Position numbers and translations under genes: made by a program. Shown piece by piece: positions 24,518-33,111 of a DNA stretch of 64,000 nucleotides. Source of the DNA: Streptomyces sp. P9-A4 (GTDB taxonomy: Bacteria; Actinomycetota; Actinomycetes; Streptomycetales; Streptomycetaceae); the NCBI RefSeq assembly GCF_036634195.1, contig NZ_JAZIFY010000001.1, positions 4,784,501 to 4,848,500 of the forward strand, in the 5' to 3' direction. The notes beneath the pieces were generated by a model. It was not told the origin of the DNA. It did no database searches and saw only the letters and a program-made list of their open reading frames with translations. Position 1 is the stretch's first letter, and every line of letters starts with the position of its first letter.

Positions 24518-25120
24518 TCAGTTGCCCCGCTCCTCCACGTACCGCGTATGGATCTCCTGCCGGATCGCCTCCGCGTCCCTGAGGGCGCCGGCGATGGCCG
24601 TCGCCTCCTCGTGGAGTGCGGCCAGCTGGCGTTCGAGGTGGCTCTCCGGCGCCTCGGTTCCCGGATTGAACCGCGACCACCACCGGGTCCGTACGAAGGT
24701 GTCCACGGCCTCCGGCACGTCCTGCCGCACCGCGCGGGCCAGCACGTGCAGATGGTCCGGGTCGCTCACCCAGCCCGGTTCGAGCAGCGCCTCGACGAGG
24801 GACTCGAAGGAGTCGAGGCGCTCGCGGGTGGCGGGCGGCAGCTCCACCTCCGCCAGATACGTCCGCAGGGTCGCGAAGTCCGCCCGCAGCGCCTCCAGTT
24901 GTTCGCCGGCGCCCGGGAAGTGCGGGGTGTCGGGACGCTCGGGCGGGGCGATCAGCGCCCCCGCCGCGTAGAGGCCCGCGACCACCAGCGGCCAGAGGGA
25001 GCCGGCGGCACCGGTGAGGGTGATGCCGACGCCGGCCAGACCGCAGACGCTGCCGGTCAGGTTCTTGCGGGACTCGGCGTAGCGGACGAGCCGCACGAAG
25101 AACCCCCTACTGGTAGCCAC
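24518..25120 (-). CDS. hypothetical membrane-associated protein of the TelA operon
   Basis: This 200-residue protein starts at GTG 25120, overlapping the stop of the VWA gene by 14 bases. Two hydrophobic segments at about 20-60 (GLAGVGITLTGAAGSLWPLVVAGLYAAG) are followed by a helical cytoplasmic-looking part with charged coiled-coil stretches (LEALRADFATLRTYLAEVEL, ESHLERQLAALHEEATAIAG). No known domain is assigned. It is the last gene of a four-gene run, so it probably acts with TelA and the VWA protein. Confidence 0.75.
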   Translation of the reverse strand: MATSRGFFVRLVRYAESRKNLTGSVCGLAGVGITLTGAAGSLWPLVVAGLYAAGALIAPPERPDTPHFPGAGEQLEALRADFATLRTYLAEVELPPATRERLDSFESLVEALLEPGWVSDPDHLHVLARAVRQDVPEAVDTFVRTRWWSRFNPGTEAPESHLERQLAALHEEATAIAGALRDAEAIRQEIHTRYVEERGN

Positions 25121-26720
25121 GGATCTCCTCGAAGGCCCCGTCCAGCGAACCCTTGGTGGCGTCGAAGAGCTTTCCGCCGGTCAGGTCCGCGATGTGGTCG
25201 AGCTCCCCGCGGTCGGAGTCCCCGAACAGGATCGGGAAGACCGGGGTGTGCTTCTGCCCGGCCGGCAGGGCACCGTAGAAGGTGTCGAAGGCGGCGGCCG
25301 GATCGCCGTCGGTGTTCTCCCCGTCCGTCATCAGCACGACGGAGGTGAAGGTGTCGGCGGGGCTCTTTCCCAGGAAGCGGTACGCCTCCTGGAGGCTGGA
25401 GTAGACCGCGGTGCCGCCGGAGGCCGTGAGCTTCCGGGCGTCGGACCCGATCGCGTCGAGCGCCGCCCGCGGCGAGGCCGGGTCGACCGTGTGGGTCCGT
25501 ACCTCGCCCTGCTTCACCGCGGAGCCGAACGGCATCAGCGTGACCTCCTCCCGGTCCCGGAAGTCCTCCGTCAGCTCGACCAGGGCCGTCTTCAGCCGCT
25601 CCAGCCGCTCGCCGCCCATGGAACCGGAGGTGTCCAGCACGTACACCGTCCGCGAAGGCCTGCGCAGGGTGTTGTCGTACGCGTCGAGCAGCCCGTCCGC
25701 CACCTTCCGGCTGCCGGGGAAGGGCAGTTCGCGCCGCTGGTCCTCGGCCAGCCTCGCGGACGGCGCGACCCCGACGACCACCGGCCGCCGCAGCGTCGTG
25801 TCGGTGATCCGCCGCTGGGCCTCCGGGGTGCGCAGATACGTGGTGAGCTTCCCGGCCGTCGCCTTCGCGTCCGGGCGGGCGGAGGTCAGCAGGGTGAGCG
25901 GGTAGTCGGCGGTCACGACACCGTCGGACGGCCGGATCACGGTCAGCTTCCCGGGCGCCGAGAGCAGCACCGACTCGTAGTTGACCAGCGCGTCGACATC
26001 GGTGCGGCGGGCGTACGCGGAGGCCAGCCAGCCGGAGGAGCCCGAGGTCAGCTTCTGGCCCGCGAAGAACTCCTTCAGTCGCGGCGTGGCCGCGGTGACG
26101 TCCTTCTCGGTCAGCGCCGACTGGGCGCCGGAGAGGCCCGAGGCCACCGAGACGAGCGCGGAGAAACCGGAGTTGGAGCGCTTCGGGTCGGTCATGCCGT
26201 ACGTCAGCTTCCCGGCCGCGACCGCCTGGTGCAGCTGCGACCAGGTGACCTTCGCCGGGTCCCAGCCGAGCCGGGCGACCGCCTCGGGCCGTACGCCGAG
26301 GGCCACCGGCGAGGTCATGATCGGCGTCTCGCCGGTGATCCGCCGGGCGGTGTCCGGGCGGAGCCGCAGATAGTCGTTGGAGGAGAGCCAGATCGCGTCG
26401 TACGACTTCTCCGCCGCGCCGGACGCGATCTGCTCGACGGCGTCCAGGGTGCCGGCGTAGGTGGGCCGGACGGTCACGCCGGTCGCCTTGCGGGCGTCTT
26501 CGAGGACCGGGGCCATGTCCGCCAGCTCGGAGGAGGCGAGGACCCGCAGCGTGCCGGGGACGAAAGCCTGGCCCGGCCCGTCGGTCCGGCCACCGCTGGA
26601 CCCGCCGACGCTGTTGTCGGCGGTGCCGCACGCGCTGCCGGTGGCGGTGACGAGCAGGGCGAGGGCGAGCCCGGCGAGGAGGCGGGGGAGGGTGCGGGTC
26701 TTCCCGGGGGTGGTCCTCAT
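25107..26720 (-). CDS. exported solute-binding-like protein fused to a VWA domain
   Basis: This 537-residue protein has an N-terminal signal with a Cys (TATGSACGTADN) that could be a lipobox, although Gly at -3 is not ideal. Residues about 45-320 resemble a periplasmic binding-protein fold (LRVLASSELADMAPVLEDAR, YDAIWLSSNDYLRL). Residues about 345-537 form a VWA domain with the MIDAS motif DTSGSMGG and a later VLMTDGENTDGD. The fusion suggests Mg-dependent protein binding at the cell surface tied to ligand sensing. The 4-base ATGA overlap with telA upstream implies one operon. Confidence 0.85.
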   Translation of the reverse strand: MRTTPGKTRTLPRLLAGLALALLVTATGSACGTADNSVGGSSGGRTDGPGQAFVPGTLRVLASSELADMAPVLEDARKATGVTVRPTYAGTLDAVEQIASGAAEKSYDAIWLSSNDYLRLRPDTARRITGETPIMTSPVALGVRPEAVARLGWDPAKVTWSQLHQAVAAGKLTYGMTDPKRSNSGFSALVSVASGLSGAQSALTEKDVTAATPRLKEFFAGQKLTSGSSGWLASAYARRTDVDALVNYESVLLSAPGKLTVIRPSDGVVTADYPLTLLTSARPDAKATAGKLTTYLRTPEAQRRITDTTLRRPVVVGVAPSARLAEDQRRELPFPGSRKVADGLLDAYDNTLRRPSRTVYVLDTSGSMGGERLERLKTALVELTEDFRDREEVTLMPFGSAVKQGEVRTHTVDPASPRAALDAIGSDARKLTASGGTAVYSSLQEAYRFLGKSPADTFTSVVLMTDGENTDGDPAAAFDTFYGALPAGQKHTPVFPILFGDSDRGELDHIADLTGGKLFDATKGSLDGAFEEIRGYQ

Positions 26721-27937
26721 GCGGGGCCGCCGCCTTCCAGTGCGCCGGTGCGGCGGCTGCGGTCCAGGTGGGCGCTCGCCTCCTGGAGTTCGGCGGTGAG
26801 CGACTCGACCGTCGCCGCCATCGACTCCGTCGCCCGCGCCTTGTACGTGTCGATGGCGTCGAGCGTCCGGTAGATCTGCTGGAAGGCGGTGCGGAGCGTC
26901 TCCGCGCCCACCGCCGGGTTCGCCGCCAGCATCTGGATCTCGCCGGCCTGCTGGGAGATCATCTCGGCGTTGCCGAGGATCAGTCGCTCGGTCGTCGAGC
27001 GCAGTTCGGTCACCTGCTCGGTGACCTTCCGCTGGTTCTCCAGCGCGGAGGCCAGCATCACCGCGATCCGCAGCGCCGAGAGGGTCGTCGTCGCCGCCCG
27101 GTCCACGCCCTTGATCAGTTCGTCGTTGTTCCGGCGGACCACGTCCATCGCCAGGTACCCCTGGGCGCAGACGGCGAGCTGGGTCAGCAGGTCCTGGTGC
27201 TTCTGCCGGACGGGGAAGAGGACGTCGGCGCGGAGGGCGTCCGCCTGGCCCGCGTCGGGCGTGGCGGCGATGCGCTGCTCCACGGCCGCGTCGAGGGCGT
27301 CGGTGAGCACCGCGTACTCCTGGAGCTTGCCCATGGTCTCCCAGAGGCGGGCCCGCTCGGTAAGCAACGCGGCGTTGTCACGGCTCAGTTCGTCCTGGCC
27401 GCTGCGCAGGGAACCGACGATCCGGTTCAAAGTGGCCTGCGAGGAGGCGTACTTGGCGACGTGGTCGCGCAGCTTGTTGCCGCCGGGCAGCTTCGAGAGG
27501 AAGCCCTTGAGCCCCTTGCCCGGGGTGTCCCGGGGGTCCAGGTCCTCGACCGTGCGCCGGAGTTCGACCAGGGAGGAGCCGACGCGGGCCTGGGCGTCGC
27601 CGCCGGAGGCGCCGGAGCCGAGCGAGCGGACCGTACGGTCGAGCATGCGGTTCGACTGCTGGGCGGCGGAGCGCATCTCGCCCGCGCCGAGCGCGGCGAT
27701 CTCGCCGATGCGGCCGGCGAACTCGGGGGAGCGCGGGTCGAGTCCGGACAGCGAGCCGACGTACTCACCGGCCCTCCGGGTCATCTCCGTACGGGTCGCC
27801 TCGTCCAGCGGCACAAGGCCGGAGGCCTGCTCGGCGCGGACGACGGGGACCGGCTCGGGCGGGGTGAGGACGAGCGGGGTGTCGTGCTCGGGCGGTGTCA
27901 GGGCCATCGTTCTTCTCGGATCCTCGGGCGTGCTCAT
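26717..27937 (-). CDS. telA: toxic anion resistance protein TelA family
   Basis: This 406-residue, mostly alpha-helical soluble protein shows TelA features: MTRRAGEYVGSLSGLDP, GFLSKLPGGNKLRDHVAKY, ARLWETMGKLQEYAVLTDAL, LLTQLAVCAQGYLAMDVVRRN and AVMLASALENQRKVTEQV. TelA was named from tellurite resistance, but in actinobacteria it often sits with VWA/TerD-type proteins in systems of unclear role. The gene overlaps its neighbours by four bases on both sides. Confidence 0.9.
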   Translation of the reverse strand: MSTPEDPRRTMALTPPEHDTPLVLTPPEPVPVVRAEQASGLVPLDEATRTEMTRRAGEYVGSLSGLDPRSPEFAGRIGEIAALGAGEMRSAAQQSNRMLDRTVRSLGSGASGGDAQARVGSSLVELRRTVEDLDPRDTPGKGLKGFLSKLPGGNKLRDHVAKYASSQATLNRIVGSLRSGQDELSRDNAALLTERARLWETMGKLQEYAVLTDALDAAVEQRIAATPDAGQADALRADVLFPVRQKHQDLLTQLAVCAQGYLAMDVVRRNNDELIKGVDRAATTTLSALRIAVMLASALENQRKVTEQVTELRSTTERLILGNAEMISQQAGEIQMLAANPAVGAETLRTAFQQIYRTLDAIDTYKARATESMAATVESLTAELQEASAHLDRSRRTGALEGGGPA

Positions 27938-29064
27938 GCGGTGTCCCCCTGGTCGCGGGCCCGCAGGGCCATCTCGTGCAGCACCTTGCTGGTGGGCACG
28001 GGCGCCTGGCGGACTCCGGTCAGTGTCTGGTTGAGGTAGGCGGTGTGGCCCTCGGTGGCGGCGGTGAACTCGCTCGCCGTGCCCTGCGGCCGGAAGCCGT
28101 GACGGACCGCGAGCCCGCGCAGCTCGGGGTCGTCGGAGAGGAGCCGGCCGAGGGCCCGGCCGTTCTCCGTGAGCGGTACGAGCGTGTGGTCGCTGTTGAC
28201 CGTGGTGTCCGGGTAGAGGACGACGAGGTCGCCCATCGGCTGGCCGGCGAGCAGCTGGGCGGCGACCTGGGACTCGTACACGAGGACGAGCGGGTTGCCG
28301 ACGCCGCTCACGAAGTCCCGGAAGGGTGCGTCGGAGCTGGACTGCTGGGCGCCCTGCACCTGGACCAGCTTGCGCAGCAGCGGGGCCGTGCGGGTGACCG
28401 CGGCCTTGTCGCCCGCGACCCGTCCGCCGTCGGCGACATAGCTCGCGGCGGCGAGGTAGAGGGCGCCGGAGCTGGAGGCGACCGGATCGGTGGAGGTGAT
28501 GAAGAGGGTGCCGCTCAGCTCGGCGTGCCCGGCGGAGCCCTTGAGCTGCTGCCAGCTCCGGTCGGCGCGGGCCGCCGCGAGGTAGGCGTCCATCTTCAGG
28601 ATGCCGCTCGTGCCGCGCGGGCCGAGGGTCGCCAGGCCGTTGCCGGCGAGGACCCGGGCGGCGGCGCTGTGCGCGACGACGACGAGCGGCGAGTAGAAGG
28701 GACGGAGCGGGGCGGTCGCCGCCTTGTCCTTGGTCTTCGCCTTCGCGCGGAGTTCGTCGGCCGGCCCTTTGGAGGACGGGAAGGCGAAGTCGTAGCCGTC
28801 GAGGGGCAGTTCCTCCATGTCCCAGGACCCGGAGGTCTCGGTGCCCACGGTGAAGCCCTTCGCGGCCAGGGCCTTCACCACCTGTGGATCGGCGAAGAAC
28901 TCGGCCTTCTCCGATCCGATGACTCCTCGCACGGTCTTCGTTGCCGTGCCCGTGTCCTTGTCGCCGCCCGTCACGAGGACGGCGGCCACGCCGCCCAGGA
29001 GCAGGGCGGCCAGGACGATTCCCAGGATGCGTCTCACGCGGGCAGCGTGCTCGCGGAAACCCAC
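27934..29064 (-). CDS. membrane-anchored solute-binding-like protein
   Basis: This 376-residue protein has one N-terminal transmembrane segment (about 12-32, RILGIVLAALLLGGVAAVLV) and an extracytoplasmic part like an ABC-type binding protein (VRGVIGSEKAEFFADPQVVK, GYDFAFPSSKGPADEL, VVVAHSAAARVLAGNG, NPLVLVYESQVAAQLL). It lacks a VWA domain and no permease or ATPase is encoded nearby. It starts at GTG 29064 with only weak Shine-Dalgarno pairing and heads the operon leading to telA. It is possibly the sensor that works with the VWA fusion protein. Confidence 0.75.
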   Translation of the reverse strand: MGFREHAARVRRILGIVLAALLLGGVAAVLVTGGDKDTGTATKTVRGVIGSEKAEFFADPQVVKALAAKGFTVGTETSGSWDMEELPLDGYDFAFPSSKGPADELRAKAKTKDKAATAPLRPFYSPLVVVAHSAAARVLAGNGLATLGPRGTSGILKMDAYLAAARADRSWQQLKGSAGHAELSGTLFITSTDPVASSSGALYLAAASYVADGGRVAGDKAAVTRTAPLLRKLVQVQGAQQSSSDAPFRDFVSGVGNPLVLVYESQVAAQLLAGQPMGDLVVLYPDTTVNSDHTLVPLTENGRALGRLLSDDPELRGLAVRHGFRPQGTASEFTAATEGHTAYLNQTLTGVRQAPVPTSKVLHEMALRARDQGDTA

Positions 29065-29263
29065 ATTCCAGGGGGAGTTGGGTGTACGGGGGGTGAAGGA
29101 GCGATCCCGGTACCGAACCGGAGGGGGGCGCCCCGCTGTCGAGCCGGAAGGGATCGGGGGCGGAGGTGTCCTGGGCCCCCGATTGCGGGGGAGGCGTCCT
29201 TCGGATCGGGCCGGGGTGGGTGGCGCCCGGTCCGCGCGGTTCGTGACGCGCGGACCGGGGCCG
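29065..29263. other. intergenic gap, nothing assigned
   Basis: I see no convincing gene or hairpin terminator in these 199 bases. They should contain the promoter of the TelA operon (minus strand). Confidence 0.4.
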
Positions 29264-29656
29264 TCAGGGGGCGCCTACCAGGGTCTCCCCGGTCAGCGCC
29301 GCGGTGTGCGCGTCCATGCGCCCGGCGGCGAGGATCGCGGCGGTCGTGTCGGCCCGCGAGGCGGCGACGACCAGGGCGCGGCCCGCGAGGGCGTGCGCCC
29401 TGCGGTGCAGGTCCGGTGCGGACGAGCCGCTCAGACCCGCGTGCCGCGCGGGCGGTGCGCCGCGCAGCCGTGCCACCTGCCGGGCGATGAGCTCGCCGGC
29501 CTCCGTGTCGCCCAGCTCGTCGGTGACGGCGAGCAGGGCGGCGAGGTGTCCGGCGAGCTGGATGTCCAGCTCCTCCTCGCGGGAGCGGTGCGGATACGCG
29601 GCCTGGGTGTCGTCGGCCATCCGGTGGACCGACTTGGTGCGGATCGGTTCGTACAT
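29264..29656 (-). CDS. hypothetical soluble protein
   Basis: This 130-residue protein starts at ATG 29656 with AGGAGG eight bases upstream. It is Ala-rich and helical: EELDIQLAGHLAALLAVTDE, TEAGELIARQVARLRG, LHRRAHALAGRALVVAAS, and an end rich in small residues. No signal, transmembrane segment or Cys is present. I do not recognise the family. A short AT-rich palindrome lies about 37 bases upstream of the start. Confidence 0.7.
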   Translation of the reverse strand: MYEPIRTKSVHRMADDTQAAYPHRSREEELDIQLAGHLAALLAVTDELGDTEAGELIARQVARLRGAPPARHAGLSGSSAPDLHRRAHALAGRALVVAASRADTTAAILAAGRMDAHTAALTGETLVGAP

Positions 29657-29692
29657 GGGACGGCCTCCTGAGTGCTCGGGAGCCATCCTAGC

Positions 29693-29707
29693 TTAGATTC
29701 AGTCTAA
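29693..29707. promoter_or_regulatory. AT-rich palindrome upstream of the 29656 gene
   Basis: TTAGA-ttcag-TCTAA forms a 5-bp-arm inverted repeat in an otherwise GC-rich region. On the minus strand a -10-like TAGGAT follows it. It may be an operator/promoter; resemblance to an iron-regulator box is only partial. Confidence 0.4.
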
Positions 29708-29744
29708 AGTTGAGCGGAGTCCGGCCCGAAGTCCTGTGGGGTTC

Positions 29745-30956
29745 TCAGGGCTGGCTGTAGCCGTCCAGGAACCGGCCGATCCGGGTCACCGCGTCCGCCA
29801 GGTCCGCCGCCGCCGGCAGCGTGACGATCCGGAAGTGATCGGGCTCGTGCCAGTTGAAGCCCGTCCCGTGCACCACCATGATCTTCTCGGCCCGCAGCAG
29901 GTCAAGGACCATCTGCCGGTCGTCCTTGATCTTGTAGACGGTCGGGTCGAGCCGCGGGAACAGGTACAGCGCGCCCTTCGGCTTCACACACGTCACGCCC
30001 GGGATCTGGGTCAGCAGCTCGTACGCCGTGTCCCGCTGCTCAAGGAGCCGCCCGCCCGGCAGCACCAGGTCCTCGATCGACTGACGGCCCTGGAGCGCGG
30101 CGGCCACCGCGTGCTGCGCCGGCATGTTCGCGCAGAGGCGCATGTTGGCGAGGATCGTGAGGCCCTCGATGTACGAGGTCGCGTGGTGCTTCGGGCCGCA
30201 GACCGCGAGCCAGCCGGAGCGGAAACCGGCCACCCGGTAGTTCTTGCTCATCCCGTTGAACGTGAGGACGAGCAGGTCGGGCGCGACGGCCGCGGTCGGG
30301 GTGTGCGTGGCGCCGTCGTAGAGGATCTTGTCGTAGATCTCGTCCGAGCAGACCACCAGGTTGTGACGCCGGGCGATCTCCGTCAGGGAGCGCAGCATCT
30401 CGTCGTCGTAGACGGCGCCCGTCGGGTTGTTAGGGTTGATGATCACGATCGCCTTGGTGCGGTCGGTGATCTTCCGCTCGATGTCGGCGAGGTCGGGCAT
30501 CCAGTCCGCCTGCTCGTCGCAGCGGTAGTGCACGGCCGTACCGCCCGCGAGGGAGACCGAGGCCGTCCACAGCGGGTAGTCCGGAGCCGGCACGAGCACC
30601 TCGTCGCCGTCGTCGAGCAGCGCCTGCATCGCCATCTGGATCAGCTCGGAGACGCCGTTGCCGAGGTAGATGTCCTCGACGGAGAGCGGGATGCCCTTGG
30701 TCTCGTAGTGGCTCATCACCGCGCGGCGGGCCGCGAGCAGCCCCTTCGCGTCGCCGTAGCCGTGCGCCTCGGAGAGGTTCCGCAGGACGTCCTCGAGGAT
30801 CGCGGGCGGGCACTCGAAGCCGAAGGCGGCCGGGTTGCCCGTGTTGAGCTTGAGGATGCGATGACCCGCGGCCTCAAGCCGCATCGCCTCTTCGAGCACC
30901 GGACCCCGGATTTCGTAACAGACGTTGGCGAGCTTCGTGGACTGGATCACCTGCAT
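29745..30956 (-). CDS. class I/II pyridoxal-phosphate aminotransferase (alanine transaminase type)
   Basis: This 403-residue PLP enzyme has fold-type I features: LKLNTGNPAAFGFECP, GYGDAKGLLAARRAV, INPNNPTGAVYDDEM, CSDEIYDKILYDG and the PLP lysine in LTFNGMSKNYRVAGFRSGW. The family (AlaA/YugH-like) usually transfers amino groups between alanine/glutamate and pyruvate/2-oxoglutarate. It stands alone between a hypothetical gene and a divergent membrane-anchored protein gene. Confidence 0.93.
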   Translation of the reverse strand: MQVIQSTKLANVCYEIRGPVLEEAMRLEAAGHRILKLNTGNPAAFGFECPPAILEDVLRNLSEAHGYGDAKGLLAARRAVMSHYETKGIPLSVEDIYLGNGVSELIQMAMQALLDDGDEVLVPAPDYPLWTASVSLAGGTAVHYRCDEQADWMPDLADIERKITDRTKAIVIINPNNPTGAVYDDEMLRSLTEIARRHNLVVCSDEIYDKILYDGATHTPTAAVAPDLLVLTFNGMSKNYRVAGFRSGWLAVCGPKHHATSYIEGLTILANMRLCANMPAQHAVAAALQGRQSIEDLVLPGGRLLEQRDTAYELLTQIPGVTCVKPKGALYLFPRLDPTVYKIKDDRQMVLDLLRAEKIMVVHGTGFNWHEPDHFRIVTLPAAADLADAVTRIGRFLDGYSQP

Positions 30957-31099
30957 GCCGAGAGCTTACGGCGGGCCGGGCCGGGCCGCCTCGTGTTTTG
31001 GGCCACGTGGGGCGCCGCGTGGCGCGGGGAGGGCGGGGCGGCTCTCCGGGTGTGACCCGTGTCGCAGCGATCGTGTCGTGCTCCCTGCAATCCGGGCCT

Positions 31100-31603
31100 A
31101 TGAGCCATCCGGACCCCGCAGCCGCCGCCCCTCGCCGGGGCCGCCGCCGACACGCCCCCGCACGCCGGGGTCCCGGGCCGGTGTGGCTGGTGGCCGCCGG
31201 GGGTGTCGTGGTGCTCGGGCTGACCGCCGCGGTGCTCGGCACGGGCGGCGGTACGGGGGGCACGGGCGGTACGGACGGGACCCCGGGCGGCGACGGCACG
31301 CGGAACGGTCCGCCCGCGCTGATCCAGGCCGACCCCACCGCCGGGGACCCCGGCACCTCGCGCGCCCCCTCGCCGCGGGCCACGGGGGCCGGGCGGGACG
31401 GGGACGGCGTACGGAAGGGCGGTCCGGAGTCCTCCGCCACGGCGGGCGGGCGGACGACGCCGACGGCCGGTCCGGCCGGGGGCACCGCTCCGGAGGCCGT
31501 ACCGACGGCTTCGGACGACCCCGCCGCCGGGGGCGGTACGGGCACGGGTGACCGCACGGGCAAGCCGGGGCGGGGGCGGGGCGCGGGCAAGGGCCCGAGG
31601 TAG
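31100..31603 (+). CDS. low-complexity single-pass membrane protein
   Basis: This 167-residue protein has a basic N terminus (RRGRRRHAPARRG), one transmembrane helix at about 26-46 (VWLVAAGGVVVLGLTAAVL), then a Gly/Thr/Asp/Pro-rich extracytoplasmic tail. No domain is present. The ATG at 31100 is chosen because the helix then sits near the N terminus; a longer frame from 30998 has no Shine-Dalgarno. Function is unknown. Confidence 0.55.
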   Translation: MSHPDPAAAAPRRGRRRHAPARRGPGPVWLVAAGGVVVLGLTAAVLGTGGGTGGTGGTDGTPGGDGTRNGPPALIQADPTAGDPGTSRAPSPRATGAGRDGDGVRKGGPESSATAGGRTTPTAGPAGGTAPEAVPTASDDPAAGGGTGTGDRTGKPGRGRGAGKGPR

Positions 31604-31650
31604 CACCGCGCGGCGGGAGGCGTCGGTGGGCCGGGATAGGTTGGGCCCCC

Positions 31651-33093
31651 ATGTGGGTTTTCAGTGCCTCCGGATGCCGGTGGCTGGGTCTGGCCGGGTC
31701 GTTCGGCGTCGCCGCGGGCGGCTGGGCCGCCGGGACGCTGCCGGTGCGCGGCGGCGGGGGGCTGTGGGAGCCGCGCGGCTCCGCGCTCACCACCGCGGGC
31801 GCCGTCCTCGCGTACCTCGGCCTGGCCCTGCTCGTCGCCGCCTGGTGGCGGTACGGCGTCCTGCTCGCCCGGGGCGTACGCGACGGGGTGCTCACCACCC
31901 TCGTCTGCTGGACCGCGCCACTGCTGTTCGCCCCGCCGCTGCACAGCGCCGACGTCTACAGCTACATCGCGCAGGGCGCCATGGTCCTCGAAGGGCACGA
32001 CGTGTACGGCGGCGGGCCCTCCGTCCTCGGCCCCGACGAGCTGGGGGCCGACGCCGCCGCCTCCGTCGGCGGCCACTGGACGGACACGCCCGCGCCGTAC
32101 GGGCCCGCGTTCCTCGTCCTGGCCCAGCTGGTGGTCAAGCTGACCGGCGGCGAGATCGTTCCCGCCGTGCTCGGGATGCGGCTCCTCGCGGTGGGCGCGC
32201 TCGCGCTGATCGTGTGGGCCGTACGGGGGCTCGGCGGCGGGCCCGGCGGCCGTGACGGGGCGCTGTGGCTGGCCGCGCTCAACCCGCTGCTGCTGGTCCA
32301 TGTCGTCGGCGGCACGCACAACGACGGACTGATGGCCGGGCTCATGCTGGCGGGCGTGCTGCTCGCGGTACGCGGGCGCTGGGTCCTCGGGTGCGTCCTC
32401 GTCGGCCTGGCGATGATGGTCAAGTCGCCGGCCGCGGTGGCGCTGCTCTTCATCGGCGTGACGATCGCGCGCCGGGACGGGGGCGTACGGGGGGCGGCCA
32501 AGGGCCTCGTCCTGCCGGGCCTCGTCGCGGGCGCGGTGGCCGCGGGCGCGACGGTGCTGGCCGGGACCGGGTTCGGCTGGCTGCGGACGCAGAGCGTCGC
32601 CGCGACGATCCACACGGCGCTGTCCCTCAGCAGTGACCTCGGGCTCGGCCTCGGGGTGCTCCTCGGGGACGACCCCGACCCCGTGAAGGGGGTCGTGCAG
32701 AAGCTCGGGCTGCTCGTCGCCGTCGGGGTCGTCCTGGCGCTCGCGTGGCGGTCGTGGCGGGGGGCGCTCGACCCGGTCCTCGGCCTCGGGTTCGCGCTCG
32801 TCGCGCTGGTGGCGCTCTCACCGATGGTGCAGCCGTGGTACCTGCTGTGGGGGACGGTCGTGGTCGCGGCGTCGGCGTGGCGGAGCCGGGCCGGGCAGCT
32901 GCTCGCGGTGCTCTCGGCGGCCCTCGTCTGGGAGACGGCACCGTCGGGGCACACCCCCTGGTACGGCTTCGTGCTGGCGGGGCTGGTGCTGGTGCTGGGC
33001 GTGGTGTGGATGCGGCGGAACCCCTGGGGCGGGACCGGGGAGGCGGCGGGGGCCGACGCGGTGGAGGGCTCGGACCGGGTGGGCGCCCGGTAG
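31651..33093 (+). CDS. mptB: polyprenyl-phosphomannose-dependent alpha-1,6-mannosyltransferase (MptB-like)
   Basis: This 480-residue protein has about 12 helices. It resembles GT-C enzymes that use polyprenyl-phosphate-mannose outside the membrane: the first loop has APPLHSADVYSYIAQGAM (conserved acidic residue), then TDTPAPYGPAFLVLAQ, LNPLLLVHVVGGTHNDGLM and LSPMVQPWYLLW. In mycobacteria MptB builds lipomannan; streptomycetes have homologues of unsettled role. There is no Shine-Dalgarno, but TAGGTT lies eight bases before the ATG, so the mRNA is probably leaderless. Confidence 0.85.
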   Translation: MWVFSASGCRWLGLAGSFGVAAGGWAAGTLPVRGGGGLWEPRGSALTTAGAVLAYLGLALLVAAWWRYGVLLARGVRDGVLTTLVCWTAPLLFAPPLHSADVYSYIAQGAMVLEGHDVYGGGPSVLGPDELGADAAASVGGHWTDTPAPYGPAFLVLAQLVVKLTGGEIVPAVLGMRLLAVGALALIVWAVRGLGGGPGGRDGALWLAALNPLLLVHVVGGTHNDGLMAGLMLAGVLLAVRGRWVLGCVLVGLAMMVKSPAAVALLFIGVTIARRDGGVRGAAKGLVLPGLVAGAVAAGATVLAGTGFGWLRTQSVAATIHTALSLSSDLGLGLGVLLGDDPDPVKGVVQKLGLLVAVGVVLALAWRSWRGALDPVLGLGFALVALVALSPMVQPWYLLWGTVVVAASAWRSRAGQLLAVLSAALVWETAPSGHTPWYGFVLAGLVLVLGVVWMRRNPWGGTGEAAGADAVEGSDRVGAR

Positions 33094-33111
33094 GGGGTTG
33101 GAGGGGTCCGG

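Noticed and set aside
29693..29707. Iron-regulator (DmdR/IdeR-type) box
   Set aside because: Only the outer TTAG/CTAA match; the full 19-bp consensus is not met, so it is recorded simply as a palindrome.
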